From positions 1 to 59,066 of the forward strand of contig CANRFN010000023.1 in the NCBI GenBank assembly GCA_947629915.1: a stretch of DNA of 59,066 nucleotides, in the 5' to 3' direction. Shown here piece after piece: positions 1 to 9,190 of this stretch. The DNA is from an uncultured Oscillospiraceae bacterium. Lineage in GTDB: Bacteria; Bacillota; Clostridia; Oscillospirales; Oscillospiraceae. The notes beneath the pieces were generated by a model. It saw only the letters and a list, made by a program, of their open reading frames with translations. It was not told where the DNA came from and searched no databases. Both the position numbers and the translations under genes were made by a program. Within the stretch, counting starts at the first letter, position 1. Every line of letters begins with the position of its first letter.

Positions 1-1
1 C

Positions 2-40
2 ACCCTGGAGGACGTCTACCTCTACTACCTGGGAGAATAG
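2..40 (+). CDS. ABC transporter ATP-binding protein, C-terminal end (partial)
   Basis: Only the last 12 codons are in the window, reading TLEDVYLYYLGE before a TAG stop. An ending of the type S/TLEDVFL..LG is common at the C-terminus of ABC transporter ATPase subunits that pair with ABC-2 type permeases. The stop lies 4 bases before the ATG of the permease gene, so the two are almost certainly co-transcribed. The assignment rests on the short tail plus the neighbour. Confidence 0.6.
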   Translation, partial: TLEDVYLYYLGE

Positions 41-44
41 GGCC

Positions 45-2438
45 ATGCAGGAACTGAGACGCATTGGATCCAACCGCAGGCTCGTCCTGGGCCTGGTGGT
101 GATTCTTCTGATGAATGCCTTCCTCTTTGTCCGGGAGCAGCGGGTGAATGAGTACGGCCTGGACCTGGAGCTTCCCAGCAGCGGCGGCTTCGTCTTCTTG
201 GACGGCACCTTTACCACCACCCAGGAGCCGGTGGACGGCTGGGCGGCATACCAGAAGTACACCCAGTGGCTGAACCTGGTCCACGATCTCCCTATACAGG
301 ACGCGATATCTCTTCTCACCGAGAAGCGGGACGCTGCCAAGGAGAAGATCAGCGGGGACACGGACACCGAGGAGGACCGGCTGGACTACGTGGCGCTGCA
401 GCAGCTGCTCCATCAGACGGACTACCTCACCGGCTACCCAGACTGGCTGGAGAACATCCAGAAAAACAAGGAGAACCTGCTCACCTTCTCCATCTTTAAC
501 GACCCCAACAGCTTCTCCGGCCGGAACATCCTGAAGACGGCGGATGAGTTTCAAAAGCTCCAGGGGGTACCCTTGGCCCTGGGCTCCGATGGGGCGGTGC
601 AGTCCTTTCTCACCTTCCGCCTCACAGACTACTTCCTCCTGGTGGTCTTGTTGCTCTTTGGATTGTCTTTCCTGGAGGAGCGGAAGGCTGGCCTCTGGAG
701 CGTGGTCCACGCATCGCCTCGAGGACGGCTGCGGCTGGCGGTGCGGAGAACGGCGATTCTCTTTGGCGTGTCTGTCTGCGGGGTGTTGCTGCTCTATGGG
801 ACGGATCTGGCCCTGGGCTTCAGCATCTACGGCGGGGCCGGGGATCTCAACCGGACGGTGCAGTCTGTGGAGACGCTGGGAAAGCTGCCCATGGAGACCA
901 CAGTGGCGGGTTTCCTGATTCGATTCTTTCTCCTCCGGATGGCCGCCGCTTTCCTGGTGAGCCTGCTGCTGTGGTTGCTCTTAACGGCCATCAACAACGT
1001 GAAGTATACCATCCTCGTGGCGGCGGGGGTGCTGGCGGCGGAGTACAGCCTGTACACCTTCCTGCCGGTACAGAGCATCTTCAACGTGCTGAAGTACTTC
1101 AACCTCTTCACCTACATCAGCCTCTCCGATCTCTACACCAACTACCTCAATATCGACATCTTCTCCTGGCCCCTGGGGATCCGGAGCATCTCCCAGATCG
1201 CCTTGCTGCCCCTGTGCATCGCCATCGCCGCGGTGTGCATCACGGTGCACTGCAAAAAGAAGCCGGCGGCCGGGAAGGACATCTTGGGCAGGGCGGCGTA
1301 CAAGATCAACTCTGTTACAGACAAGGTGCTGTATCGGCTCCATCTCTTCGGCATCGAGCTGTATAAGACCCTCTGGATCCAGAAGGGGATTGTCTTGGCG
1401 GCCCTGTTGGTCTATGTGGTGTTTGGCCTCAGCTATACCGTCTCTATCCCGGTGATATCGGCGGCAGACCAGGCGGCAAAGCAGTACACCGTGTACTTTG
1501 CCGGACCCATCACGGACGGCACCTTTGCCCAGATGGACGTGGAGCAGGCTTCCCTGGACGCCGCCAAAGAAACCTTTGAGCAGGCCCAGGAGGACTATGC
1601 CAACGGCCTCATCGAGTACCCGGTGCTGGACAAGTACAGCCGGGAGGCCTCCACCGCAGACATCAAGAGCGAGGGCCTGGGCAAGGTGCGCTCCCGTGCG
1701 GAGACCTTGCGGGACAAGGGTGCGGCCGATGGCTTTACCCCCTGGCTTATTGACGAGACCCCCTTTGAGAGTGTCTATGGGTCCCGGGCCCAGGGGAACC
1801 AGCAGCAGGTGGCTCTCATTGCGGTATTGGCCCTGGCACTGCTTCTCGCCGGCAGCATGGCCTATGAGCGCCAGTCTGGTATGACCTTCCTCCTGAACTC
1901 CACCGCCCGGGGACGGGGTGTGCTGATCCGCCGGAAGCTGCTTCTCTCCGCAGTCCAGACCCTCTTTGTGTGGCTCACGGTATACGGCATGGAGGTGTAT
2001 CAGCTGCTCACCTCCTTCGACATCCCGGCCTGGGAGGCACCGGCGAAGAACCTCTCTCTGCTGGATGCCTTCCCGCTGAACTGCTCTATCACGGCATGGC
2101 TCATCTTGCTGTATGTGTGGCGGTACCTGGCCCTCTTCTGCTGCGCCATCCTTACCTTGCTGCTCTCCAGCCGGGTGAAGCGCACCGAGATCGCCTATAT
2201 CGCAGCCTGTGCTGTCCTGTTGCTGCCCTCGCTGCTCTCTGCCTACATGGGAATTGAGGTCTTCCGGCCGCTCTCTGTGATCCTGCCGGTGGAGGCCATG
2301 CCGGTACTGCTGGAGAACAATGGCGGCATGACGGGACTGATCCCGTGGGGGATTGGTCTGGCAGCGGCGGTGGTCCTGTCTGCCCTGTTGCTCTTTGCCT
2401 CCACATCTCCCAAGCGGTTGCGGCGGTTGCCGAACTGA
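45..2438 (+). CDS. ABC-2 type transporter permease, large (797 aa)
   Basis: A large integral membrane protein. One membrane segment lies near residues 13-28, then an extracellular-looking charged region to about residue 195, then a block of hydrophobic helices (about 195-400), a second soluble loop (about 470-585) and a second block of helices (about 590-790). It looks like two ABC-2 permease halves fused, as in bacteriocin or antimicrobial-peptide efflux and resistance transporters. It follows the ATPase gene directly. A response regulator/histidine kinase pair lies 2.8 kb downstream on the same strand, so it may once have belonged to a regulated resistance transporter locus. The substrate cannot be read from the sequence. 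Confidence 0.8.
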   Translation: MQELRRIGSNRRLVLGLVVILLMNAFLFVREQRVNEYGLDLELPSSGGFVFLDGTFTTTQEPVDGWAAYQKYTQWLNLVHDLPIQDAISLLTEKRDAAKEKISGDTDTEEDRLDYVALQQLLHQTDYLTGYPDWLENIQKNKENLLTFSIFNDPNSFSGRNILKTADEFQKLQGVPLALGSDGAVQSFLTFRLTDYFLLVVLLLFGLSFLEERKAGLWSVVHASPRGRLRLAVRRTAILFGVSVCGVLLLYGTDLALGFSIYGGAGDLNRTVQSVETLGKLPMETTVAGFLIRFFLLRMAAAFLVSLLLWLLLTAINNVKYTILVAAGVLAAEYSLYTFLPVQSIFNVLKYFNLFTYISLSDLYTNYLNIDIFSWPLGIRSISQIALLPLCIAIAAVCITVHCKKKPAAGKDILGRAAYKINSVTDKVLYRLHLFGIELYKTLWIQKGIVLAALLVYVVFGLSYTVSIPVISAADQAAKQYTVYFAGPITDGTFAQMDVEQASLDAAKETFEQAQEDYANGLIEYPVLDKYSREASTADIKSEGLGKVRSRAETLRDKGAADGFTPWLIDETPFESVYGSRAQGNQQQVALIAVLALALLLAGSMAYERQSGMTFLLNSTARGRGVLIRRKLLLSAVQTLFVWLTVYGMEVYQLLTSFDIPAWEAPAKNLSLLDAFPLNCSITAWLILLYVWRYLALFCCAILTLLLSSRVKRTEIAYIAACAVLLLPSLLSAYMGIEVFRPLSVILPVEAMPVLLENNGGMTGLIPWGIGLAAAVVLSALLLFASTSPKRLRRLPN

Positions 2439-2450
2439 ACCCACGACAAA

Positions 2451-2482
2451 GGCCGCAGGCGGACACCGCCTGCGGCCTTGTT
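2451..2482 (+). terminator. Rho-independent terminator after ABC permease
   Basis: A 12-bp GC-rich stem (2451-2462 with 2466-2477) with a 3-base loop is followed by TTGTT, 12 bases after the permease stop codon. Confidence 0.8.
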
Positions 2483-2485
2483 GGC

Positions 2486-2519
2486 CCCAAAAGAAAGACC
2501 CATGGGTCTTTCTTTTGGG
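2486..2519. repeat. Perfect 34-nt palindrome
   Basis: Positions 2486-2519 form an uninterrupted palindrome centred on CCATGG, with arms CCCAAAAGAAAGACCCA and its complement. It directly follows the terminator of the permease gene. It could act as a second, bidirectional terminator or a cruciform. The rest of 2520-2801 shows no gene that can be supported. Confidence 0.7.
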
Positions 2520-2801
2520 AGATGAGGTACGGATGGAACGCTACGGATGCTGGAGCCATTTTAGGTCCAACACAGCAAAGTTCGAAATTCTAGCGGATTT
2601 GAGCATTTTTGCTCACTTTCTGTGGGCCTTTTATTTTCCTCCGGCCTGTTGCGGCCAACACCTCACCGAAAGGAAGGTACCGCGACAAATGAATACAGCA
2701 AAGCAGAACGTCTGCTGATGACCCCGGACACAGGAGCGGACAGCAGATGCTGCTTTCATATTCTCCCAGGATCATCATTTTGCCTGCGACAACACAGATT
2801 G

Positions 2802-4430
2802 CTACAGGCTGATTGCCTCTCTGAGGACCTCAATTCTGCAGGAATGCTTCTTTGTCTTTTTGCTGTAGGCAATCCCGACTCCCAGAACCCGCCCCAGATA
2901 GTGCGGCCTCTCTCCCAGCTTCCCTTGGAATTTGAGAATATACTGGCGGTCCTTGATCTGCTGAAGGGCATTTTCCGGCGTATCGTCTACTTTGAGCTCC
3001 AGGATAATTCCATCCATCGTAAAGTTTTTCTTCGGATAGAAAATGAAGTCTACATAGCCAACTCCGGCTTTATCCTCCCGCCTCACATCGTACTGATTTC
3101 TGGCAGACAGAAAAGTCAGCGTAACAATGGCAGTCAGATCACTCTCCTTATTATACTGCAGAAGAGGGGACTCCGTGTTGTGCGCATATTCCAGAACAGT
3201 TTCAATTGGTCCGGGCTGCAGTTCCCTAACAGCGTCTAGGACCTCCGCCGACTTGCTCGCCAGCTGATAGATATAATCCAGTTCCGGTTCCTCCCTGGCC
3301 ATCTTTTCAAACTCCGTCATCAGTTCCCGGTTTGGGACTTTTACTTCCCCGTCCGAATAGCTGAGAAAGCCAAGGACCACCATCTGAGAGAGTATATCAT
3401 CTCTCGTAGAACTGCCACCGAAAAGCGAATTCTTCAGAGAGAACACGAGCGGAACGGATAACCCGGATGTGAGTTTGGCGATATCATCCCGAACAGGGCC
3501 TACTCTGCCGGAAATGCTGGCAAAAACCTCCTTGTCACTTCCGGACCTGCTCCAATGGTCCGCGAGACTGTTCGTGGTGAGGGAAAATACAACTGACTGC
3601 GGATTATAGATGCTGACATTTTGCGCACAGTTGTATCCCTCATACCAGTCTCGAAGATCGTTCCTGCTAATCAACAAGTTGTTCCGGCGAGCGGAATATC
3701 TGTGATACAGCTCATCTACTTCTTCTTCCGTAAAGCCGAAGCAGGTGCTCAGTTCATAGGTTTCACTCATGGTAAACTGCGCGAACATGTTCAGATCAGA
3801 CGTACTTGAGAAAACAGGCATTGGCAGAACCCCAGTGAAATACGCAAGCTGAATGATTTCCTCATCCTTGAGCATATCGCGCAGAAAAGAGAGGTAAGCC
3901 TTGCGGTCCTCGTCCTTCGTCCATTCGCGGCTCAGGATGAAGTCCCATTCGTCCACAACAAAGACCAGGCTTGCGTCATCATACTCTTCGCAGATGGAGG
4001 AAAACACATCGGACATATCCGCATCGGGGGAGATTTCGGCCTGCGGATAAAGCACCTTCAGTTCTGAAAATAACCTGTTCCGGATCAGTTCCACATACTT
4101 CTCCCCGCTGACGTGTTTCGTGGTCACTTTATCCCCACGAAGGTAGACAACATCGTATTTCCCACAGTACGCCATCGCAGCTGAATCTTTCCCTACCTTC
4201 TGAGAGGAGAAAAAATCGCGCATCGAACCCGCCTTGCCGAAAAAAGATGCCACCATATTGGCACCGTAGGATTTTCCAAAGCGTCTCGGCCTGGTGACGC
4301 AGAGATACGGGACCCCACTTTTCATCGCTGAGACCACCTCAGAGATTAGGTCGGATTTGTCAATAAAATAATCCATTGCAGCCGCTTTCAGATATTTGTT
4401 TGCCGGGGCATCGGTATTGATATATTTCAT
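2802..4430 (-). CDS. AAA-ATPase-like / PD-(D/E)XK nuclease family protein (copy 1)
   Basis: A protein of about 542 aa of the widespread family with an N-terminal AAA-ATPase-like domain (PF09820 type) and a C-terminal PD-(D/E)XK nuclease-type domain (PF08011/DUF1703 type). Visible: variant Walker A RPRRFGKS (residues 47-54), Walker B-like DEWD, FGFTEEEVDELY, WYEGY, and near the C-terminus GYVDFIFY...GIILELK, which fits the nuclease D and ExK residues. The start is placed at MKYINTD because AGAGGAAGTG lies just upstream; an upstream in-frame ATG at 4487 has no such site. It is the most diverged of the copies in the window and reads against the flanking transporter and two-component genes. The biological role of the family is not established. 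Confidence 0.85.
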   Translation of the reverse strand: MKYINTDAPANKYLKAAAMDYFIDKSDLISEVVSAMKSGVPYLCVTRPRRFGKSYGANMVASFFGKAGSMRDFFSSQKVGKDSAAMAYCGKYDVVYLRGDKVTTKHVSGEKYVELIRNRLFSELKVLYPQAEISPDADMSDVFSSICEEYDDASLVFVVDEWDFILSREWTKDEDRKAYLSFLRDMLKDEEIIQLAYFTGVLPMPVFSSTSDLNMFAQFTMSETYELSTCFGFTEEEVDELYHRYSARRNNLLISRNDLRDWYEGYNCAQNVSIYNPQSVVFSLTTNSLADHWSRSGSDKEVFASISGRVGPVRDDIAKLTSGLSVPLVFSLKNSLFGGSSTRDDILSQMVVLGFLSYSDGEVKVPNRELMTEFEKMAREEPELDYIYQLASKSAEVLDAVRELQPGPIETVLEYAHNTESPLLQYNKESDLTAIVTLTFLSARNQYDVRREDKAGVGYVDFIFYPKKNFTMDGIILELKVDDTPENALQQIKDRQYILKFQGKLGERPHYLGRVLGVGIAYSKKTKKHSCRIEVLREAISL

Positions 4431-4930
4431 TTTCTCTTCACTTCCTCTCTGGATGAAAGACTTGTCTGACGCCTCTTGAAGATTCAAATAAGCACATGCC
4501 TTTTACGAATTGACTGCTAATGCGCGTACTGCATTTTCGAGTTCTGCAGTTCCCTGTTCCATTTCATCCGTATGGTGGATTTAGCCAGGAAGTCCATGAG
4601 TATAATTTAAGAATATTCCACCTTCTACAGCCAATTATGCTCCTTTTGCACAGGAATGTCAAGCTAAAAAGGAGGTAAGGAGGTCAAATATGACCTGAAC
4701 TATTCTGCGGATCGGGAGAAGACCAGTTGTGACCGCTCAACCCGGATGTTCAACCAGGAGAAAATCGATATTCACACCGAGTACAGCCCAAACTGCAACC
4801 AGGGCGGTAACGTGGTCATCATCTCTTTTACGACTGGTCTCTGCCGGAACCTCCTCTGGACCACTATACCCTGATGGACAACGCCAGTTCCTTCTCTGAT
4901 ACCGCGCCCAGTACACTGCAGCCGACCCCG
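4431..4930. other. Gene-free stretch upstream of a nuclease relic
   Basis: No convincing gene. It holds two consecutive Shine-Dalgarno-like blocks near 4670-4690 (AAGGAGG and AGGAGG) followed at once by ATG ACC TGA, so no product follows. A short open plus-strand stretch (about 4697-4872) is not recognisable. It looks like scar tissue between copy 1 and the relic downstream. Confidence 0.4.
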
Positions 4931-4933
4931 CTT

Positions 4934-5140
4934 CTACAGAATCCGGTTGTTCTCCAGGGCAGATACCACATTCTGGGAGGGGGACAGGACGATGCCCTGC
5001 GGGTTCCGGTATTTGCCAAAGGCCTGGCGCAGGTCCTCTCGGGACACCGTTGGATGGGGCGTCCGCTCCCGGTATCGCCGGTACAGCTTGTTTACCTCGG
5101 CATCTGTGAAGCCGAAGCTCAATATGAGAAGCCGGACCGG
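4934..5140 (-). pseudogene. Relic of AAA-ATPase-like/nuclease family gene (relic a)
   Basis: Read on the minus strand this stretch gives SFGFTDAEVNKLYRRY, then VSREDLRQAFGKYRNPQGI and QNVVSALENNRIL. This is colinear with the FGFTEEEVDELYHRYSARR ... ISRNDLRDWYEGY ... NPQSVVFSLTTN section of the gene at 2802-4430. The family's ATPase and nuclease parts are absent, so only about 65 codons survive. It lies immediately before the response regulator gene and is best read as a degraded copy. Confidence 0.7.
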
Positions 5141-5260
5141 CTGCGGACGGTGAGACGGCTGGACGAAACAAGCGGGTGTACGGAGAGGCGTGCACACCCG
5201 CTGGACTGTTACACAATTGTTAGCTTTGGCCGGTATGATCCGGCCTGGGAGGGGAGAGCC

Positions 5261-5938
5261 ATGCGCAAGACACTGCTGATCATCGATGATGAAAAGGACA
5301 TGGGCGTAATGCTCCGGGAGTATTTTACGCTCACGGGGTATGATGTGATGCTGGCGGAGAACGGCCTCACCGGGATCACCAAGGCGGGGAAGCAGCCGGA
5401 TCTCATTCTGCTGGACATCAACATGCCGGACATCGACGGCATTGAGGTGTGCCGCCGGATCCGGGGTGTGGTGACCTGTCCGATCCTGTTTCTCACCGCA
5501 CGGGTGGAGAACCGGGACAAACTGGAGGGCTTTGCCGCCGGCGGAGACGACTACATCGTAAAGCCCTTCTCCATTGAGGAGCTGGGCGCCCGGGTGGCGG
5601 CCCACCTCCGCCGGGAGGAGCGCAGCGGCCAAACGCCCCACAAGCTCCTTCTCGACGACCACTTCATGGTAGACTATACCACCCGGGAGGTGAGCTACGG
5701 CGGCCAGGGGATCGCCCTCACCCCCAAGGAGTATGAGATCCTGGCCCTGCTGTCCACCCATCCCGGGCAGGTGTTTCCCTGGGAGAAGATCATCGAGGAC
5801 ATCTGGGACATGGCCAGCGATGCGGAGCAGACCACCTTGCGGGAGCAGATCAGCCGGCTGCGGGCCAAGCTCACCAGCGCGGGGTGCAAGCCCTATATCC
5901 AGACGGTGTGGGGAGTGGGATACAAATGGGTGCGCTGA
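5261..5938 (+). CDS. OmpR-family response regulator
   Basis: A 225-aa DNA-binding response regulator. The receiver domain has the acidic pair D10/E11, the phosphoacceptor D52 in LLDINMP, T79 and K101 in KPF. The C-terminal winged helix (about 130-225) carries the OmpR pattern LTPKEYEIL ... WGVGYKW. The start is ATG 5261 with GGAGGGGAG upstream; the reading frame stays open further upstream, but that part overlaps the antisense nuclease relic. Its stop overlaps the start of the histidine kinase gene, so the two are translationally coupled. Target genes are unknown; the ABC transporter at the window start is a candidate. Confidence 0.93.
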   Translation: MRKTLLIIDDEKDMGVMLREYFTLTGYDVMLAENGLTGITKAGKQPDLILLDINMPDIDGIEVCRRIRGVVTCPILFLTARVENRDKLEGFAAGGDDYIVKPFSIEELGARVAAHLRREERSGQTPHKLLLDDHFMVDYTTREVSYGGQGIALTPKEYEILALLSTHPGQVFPWEKIIEDIWDMASDAEQTTLREQISRLRAKLTSAGCKPYIQTVWGVGYKWVR

Positions 5939-7134
5939 AGAAGTGGTACCGCAGCATCCCGCTGTGGTGCGCCATCTTTCTCTTTGCGGCGGCGGCGCTG
6001 CTTACGGCCTCTCTGATCTCCAACCGGGTGACGGACGCCGCCTACGACAGGATCTCCCAGATCAACCTGCGGTATATGCTGATGCAGCAGCCCGATGAGG
6101 GCGGAGGCGATCCCGTGTACCAGTCTACAGACGGCGACAAGGTAGAGCTCATCTACTACAAGCTGGACCTCACCGGCATGCCGGAATCGGATGTGCGGCC
6201 CTATCTGCTGTATCGCACCACGATCCGGGTGGCCCCGGTGCTCATCTACGCAGGGTGTCTCCTGGCGGCGGCCCTGCTGCTCTACTACACCAAGCTGAAG
6301 CGGCCGCTGGCGCTGCTCTTCACTGCAGCTGCCAAGATAGCGGAGAACGATTTCGACTTCTCCCTGGATTACGCCGGCCAGGACGAGATGGCCAAACTCT
6401 GCGGCGCATTTGAACAGATGCGGGCCGCTTTGGAGGAGAGCAACCGCAGGATGCGGCAGATGATCGATGAGAGAAAGCAGCTCAACGATGCCTACACCCA
6501 CGACATCCGCACCCCCATCGCGGTGCTCAAGGGGTACACCGGGATCCTCGCCAAGTTTCTCCCCACCGGTCAGCTGAGCCCGGAGAAGGTCCTCACCACC
6601 GTGTCCACCATGGAGTCCCATGTGGAGCGGCTGGAGCAGTTTGCCAACAGCATGAACACCGCCCAGAAGCTGGCGGATGTGGTGCTGCAAAAGGAATTTG
6701 TGGCAGCGGAGGACTTTGCAGCCACCCTCCGGGACTCCGCCGAGCTGCTCGTTGAGCGGCATAACCTTGCCAGCGATTTCACCACATCTCTCCAGACAGA
6801 TCATCTCCACCTGGATCCCACTGCCGTGACCCAGGTGTTTGAGAATCTGTTGGGCAACGCCCTCCGGTATGCCAGAACCAGGATTTCCGTGCAGGTGGAG
6901 AGCGCTGAAAAGGTGTTTCTCCTCCGCATTTCCGATGACGGCCGCGGTTTTACAGAGAGGGAACTTCAGACCGCCGTTCAGCCGTACTACAGCGGTGAGA
7001 CATCGGAAAAAGGGTACCATTTCGGCCTGGGGCTGTATATCAGCAGGACGCTATGCGAGAAGCACGGCGGTGCCCTGACGTTGGAGAACACGGACGCCGG
7101 CGGGGCACAGGTTACGGCGCGGTTTGCCATGTGA
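5926..7134 (+). CDS. Sensor histidine kinase
   Basis: A 402-aa membrane sensor kinase, partner of the preceding response regulator. Two transmembrane segments (about 12-32 and 104-121) flank a short extracellular loop of about 70 residues. A HAMP-like linker and the HisKA H-box THDIRTP with phospho-acceptor H192 follow. The ATPase domain has the N-box (FENLLGNALRYA), G1 DDGRGF and G2 GLGLYI. ATG 5926 overlaps the end of the regulator gene. The short extracytoplasmic loop resembles intramembrane-sensing kinases of antimicrobial-peptide modules, but this is inference. The last 13 codons reappear in mutated form at 8614-8651. Confidence 0.92.
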   Translation: MGALKKWYRSIPLWCAIFLFAAAALLTASLISNRVTDAAYDRISQINLRYMLMQQPDEGGGDPVYQSTDGDKVELIYYKLDLTGMPESDVRPYLLYRTTIRVAPVLIYAGCLLAAALLLYYTKLKRPLALLFTAAAKIAENDFDFSLDYAGQDEMAKLCGAFEQMRAALEESNRRMRQMIDERKQLNDAYTHDIRTPIAVLKGYTGILAKFLPTGQLSPEKVLTTVSTMESHVERLEQFANSMNTAQKLADVVLQKEFVAAEDFAATLRDSAELLVERHNLASDFTTSLQTDHLHLDPTAVTQVFENLLGNALRYARTRISVQVESAEKVFLLRISDDGRGFTERELQTAVQPYYSGETSEKGYHFGLGLYISRTLCEKHGGALTLENTDAGGAQVTARFAM

Positions 7135-7157
7135 TTGGCGCTGCCGGCGGCAGACAA

Positions 7158-7196
7158 TAGAGGAGCCGCTCGATGGGAGCGGCTCCTCTACATTTT
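7158..7196 (+). terminator. Terminator of the two-component operon
   Basis: A 14-bp stem (7158-7171 with 7177-7190) is followed by CATTTTC, 24 bases after the kinase stop. Confidence 0.8.
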
Positions 7197-7259
7197 CGAG
7201 AGAGTATGGCGGACAGCTGCCTCGTGCTTTGCGGGTTGTTCGATGACACAGGTGTGACT

Positions 7260-8414
7260 CTATGCGGGCTGCCGTTTTACCTTGCGTATCGCCTTGCGAA
7301 ACTCGTCCGCGACTTCCTGGTTTGGAATGCGGACGGTGTGGTCTTCCTGATACGCGAGGTACCCGAGGTGCACCAGTGCGGTAAGGGATGCATCCAGAGA
7401 ACCGAGATCGGAGAGATCAGGTCCACTGTCTTCCAGAGTGACGTCAACCGATGCCCCGGAGAGGAGGGCTTGGACTGCCTTCAGAGACCTGGGGTCCGCA
7501 GAATGTATCAGATCGGTCAGGACGGTAGCGGCAGCTGTTTTGCCCCAGTAGTTCTTCATCTTCCGATTTTGAATCGCGTTCACCACGGAATAGGGGCAGT
7601 ACACAGAGCCCACAGACCCGAACGGATAGCCTTCATACCAGGCTTTCAGATCCTGAAGCGGCATCTGATTCTTTTGGCAGAGGGAATCCACTTCGGCCTC
7701 TGTAAAGCCGACATACGCTGCGAAGTCAAGAGGGTCCAGCATGGTGTACGCGCTGAAGTTGTTCAGCCCGGACTCGATTTCCGCCTTTGGAATGGGGTAG
7801 ATTCCGGTCTGGTAGACAAGCTCAATGCAGTGGGATGCTTCGCTGTCTTTGAAGAGGTCCTTGAGAAAGCCGGTGAAGTCATGCTTCAGCTTCTCATTGC
7901 ACTTCTCCTCCCGGTATATCACGTCCCACTCATCCAGGAGGAAGATAAAGCTGCTGTCATGCGTGGCATGGATCGCCGCAAGAGAACTCGAAAGGGAGCT
8001 CTCATTTCCATGTACTTCGTCCGGGTACTCCTTTGCCAGTTCTGCGTTGATGGTCTCACTGATGAAGCTTGGTAAGTCCTCCTTCCGATTTTTCGACTTT
8101 GCCTTCAAAAAGAGCCCCTGCACGTCAAAGGAAATGACACTGTGCTTGTTCAGGTGTTCTTCGAAGAATGGGTCGCTCTCGATGGCCAGACCGTGAAACA
8201 GATCCCGGGAATCGCATCCGCAGCTGTAGTAGGCCTTCAGCATGGAAATCGCCATGGTCTTTCCGAACCGCCTGGGTCTGCTGACAACGATTCGGCTTTT
8301 CTCTGTGCCCAAGGCGCTGTTCGTGCGTTGAATCAGTCCCGTCTTGTCCACAAAGGTCTTGCTTTTCAGGCACTTCGCAAAACTGTTGTTCCCTGGATTA
8401 TAATAGACTCCCAC
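7260..8414 (-). pseudogene. AAA-ATPase-like family protein lacking its nuclease domain (copy 2)
   Basis: The frame encodes 384 aa, against 536-540 aa for intact relatives in this window. The ATPase part is complete: RPRRFGKT, DEWD, GFTEAEVDSLC, WYEGYPFGSVGSVYCP. Translation stops at RKVKRQPA-TAG. Directly after the stop, still in frame, comes SHTCVIEQP, which matches the extreme C-terminus of the intact copies (HTCVIERV, HTCIIEQV). About 130 codons that would carry the PD-(D/E)XK domain are therefore deleted. The start is GTG 8414, preceded by AAGGAGGAGG and matching the family start GxYxNPGNN; the frame is open upstream but without such a site. It might still make an ATPase-only product. Confidence 0.8.
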
Positions 8415-8613
8415 TGTCTTTGGCCTCCTCCTTCCTGCCGATTGCAGTGGCTTGAACTGTGGGGGACCGGTGCCGCCCCAGACATGCCCTAGATGGTACC
8501 TGTACGGGGGATTGACATCGGCGTGGTCTACTAGCACATTATATCCGAAAGACGGATAAATGCAAACGCTTTGTCGTCTTCATAAGAACTCTTTCGGCTA
8601 TCTGCAAAAACGA

Positions 8614-8651
8614 ACGCCGGGGCCATGGTTACGGCGCATTTTGCCATGTGA
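8614..8651 (+). repeat. Degenerate copy of the histidine kinase 3' end
   Basis: These bases resemble 7098-7134, the last codons and stop of the kinase gene. Both share GGTTACGGCGC and TTTGCCATGTGA, with several substitutions elsewhere. The two copies bracket the truncated nuclease-family gene. Confidence 0.6.
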
Positions 8652-8689
8652 GGGCAGTGACTTGCGATGAGACCAGGCGAGGAGCCAGC

Positions 8690-8956
8690 CTATTGGAGCA
8701 GATCCTCTACGTACTCTTTGGTGTATTGCTTGTATGGGCCATCGTACAGGGGATCACAGATCGAAATATACCCCAAATATTGTCCGGTCTGCTTCTCCAC
8801 CGCTATGGTGGACAGCATGAGACCATAGTTCTCTATCGTGGTCCCGATCCCGAGCACGTAGAACTCATAGGCCTTCTCATACTCATTTACGACATGAATG
8901 TATTGTCCTGGATTGTTTTTCAGGACCAGTGTGCAAGCATCTTTCAGTGAGATCAT
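8690..8956 (-). CDS. Small hypothetical protein (88 aa)
   Basis: The gene starts at ATG 8956 with AAGGAGGTG six bases upstream, which makes it a credible gene. The product is soluble and acidic, with IHVVNEYEKAYEFYVLGIG in the first half and VEKQTGQYLGYIS in the second. The order of an aromatic-rich strand followed by a V-K-x-T-G turn loosely recalls small immunity proteins of the YrhB/Imm35 type, but this is only a resemblance. It lies between the truncated nuclease-family gene and an orphan antitoxin gene. Confidence 0.6.
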   Translation of the reverse strand: MISLKDACTLVLKNNPGQYIHVVNEYEKAYEFYVLGIGTTIENYGLMLSTIAVEKQTGQYLGYISICDPLYDGPYKQYTKEYVEDLLQ

Positions 8957-9190
8957 GATGCGCACCTCCTTCCAGAAGAACATTTGCAGATTTCGCGGAA
9001 GATCTGCTTTGCGTGATCTGAGATGCATTTCAGGGTATCCGGTGGAGGGGCAAGAAAGAGCAGGGCGGCCTGAATGCAGGAAGAGCGGCCGGCGCGAGAT
9101 TCGCGCCGGCCGCTGGCTGGAAATTGACGAATTGGCGGTTGCATTTTGCACAAGACGAGTGCATACTGTCTATGGAAGGGAGTGAATCAC

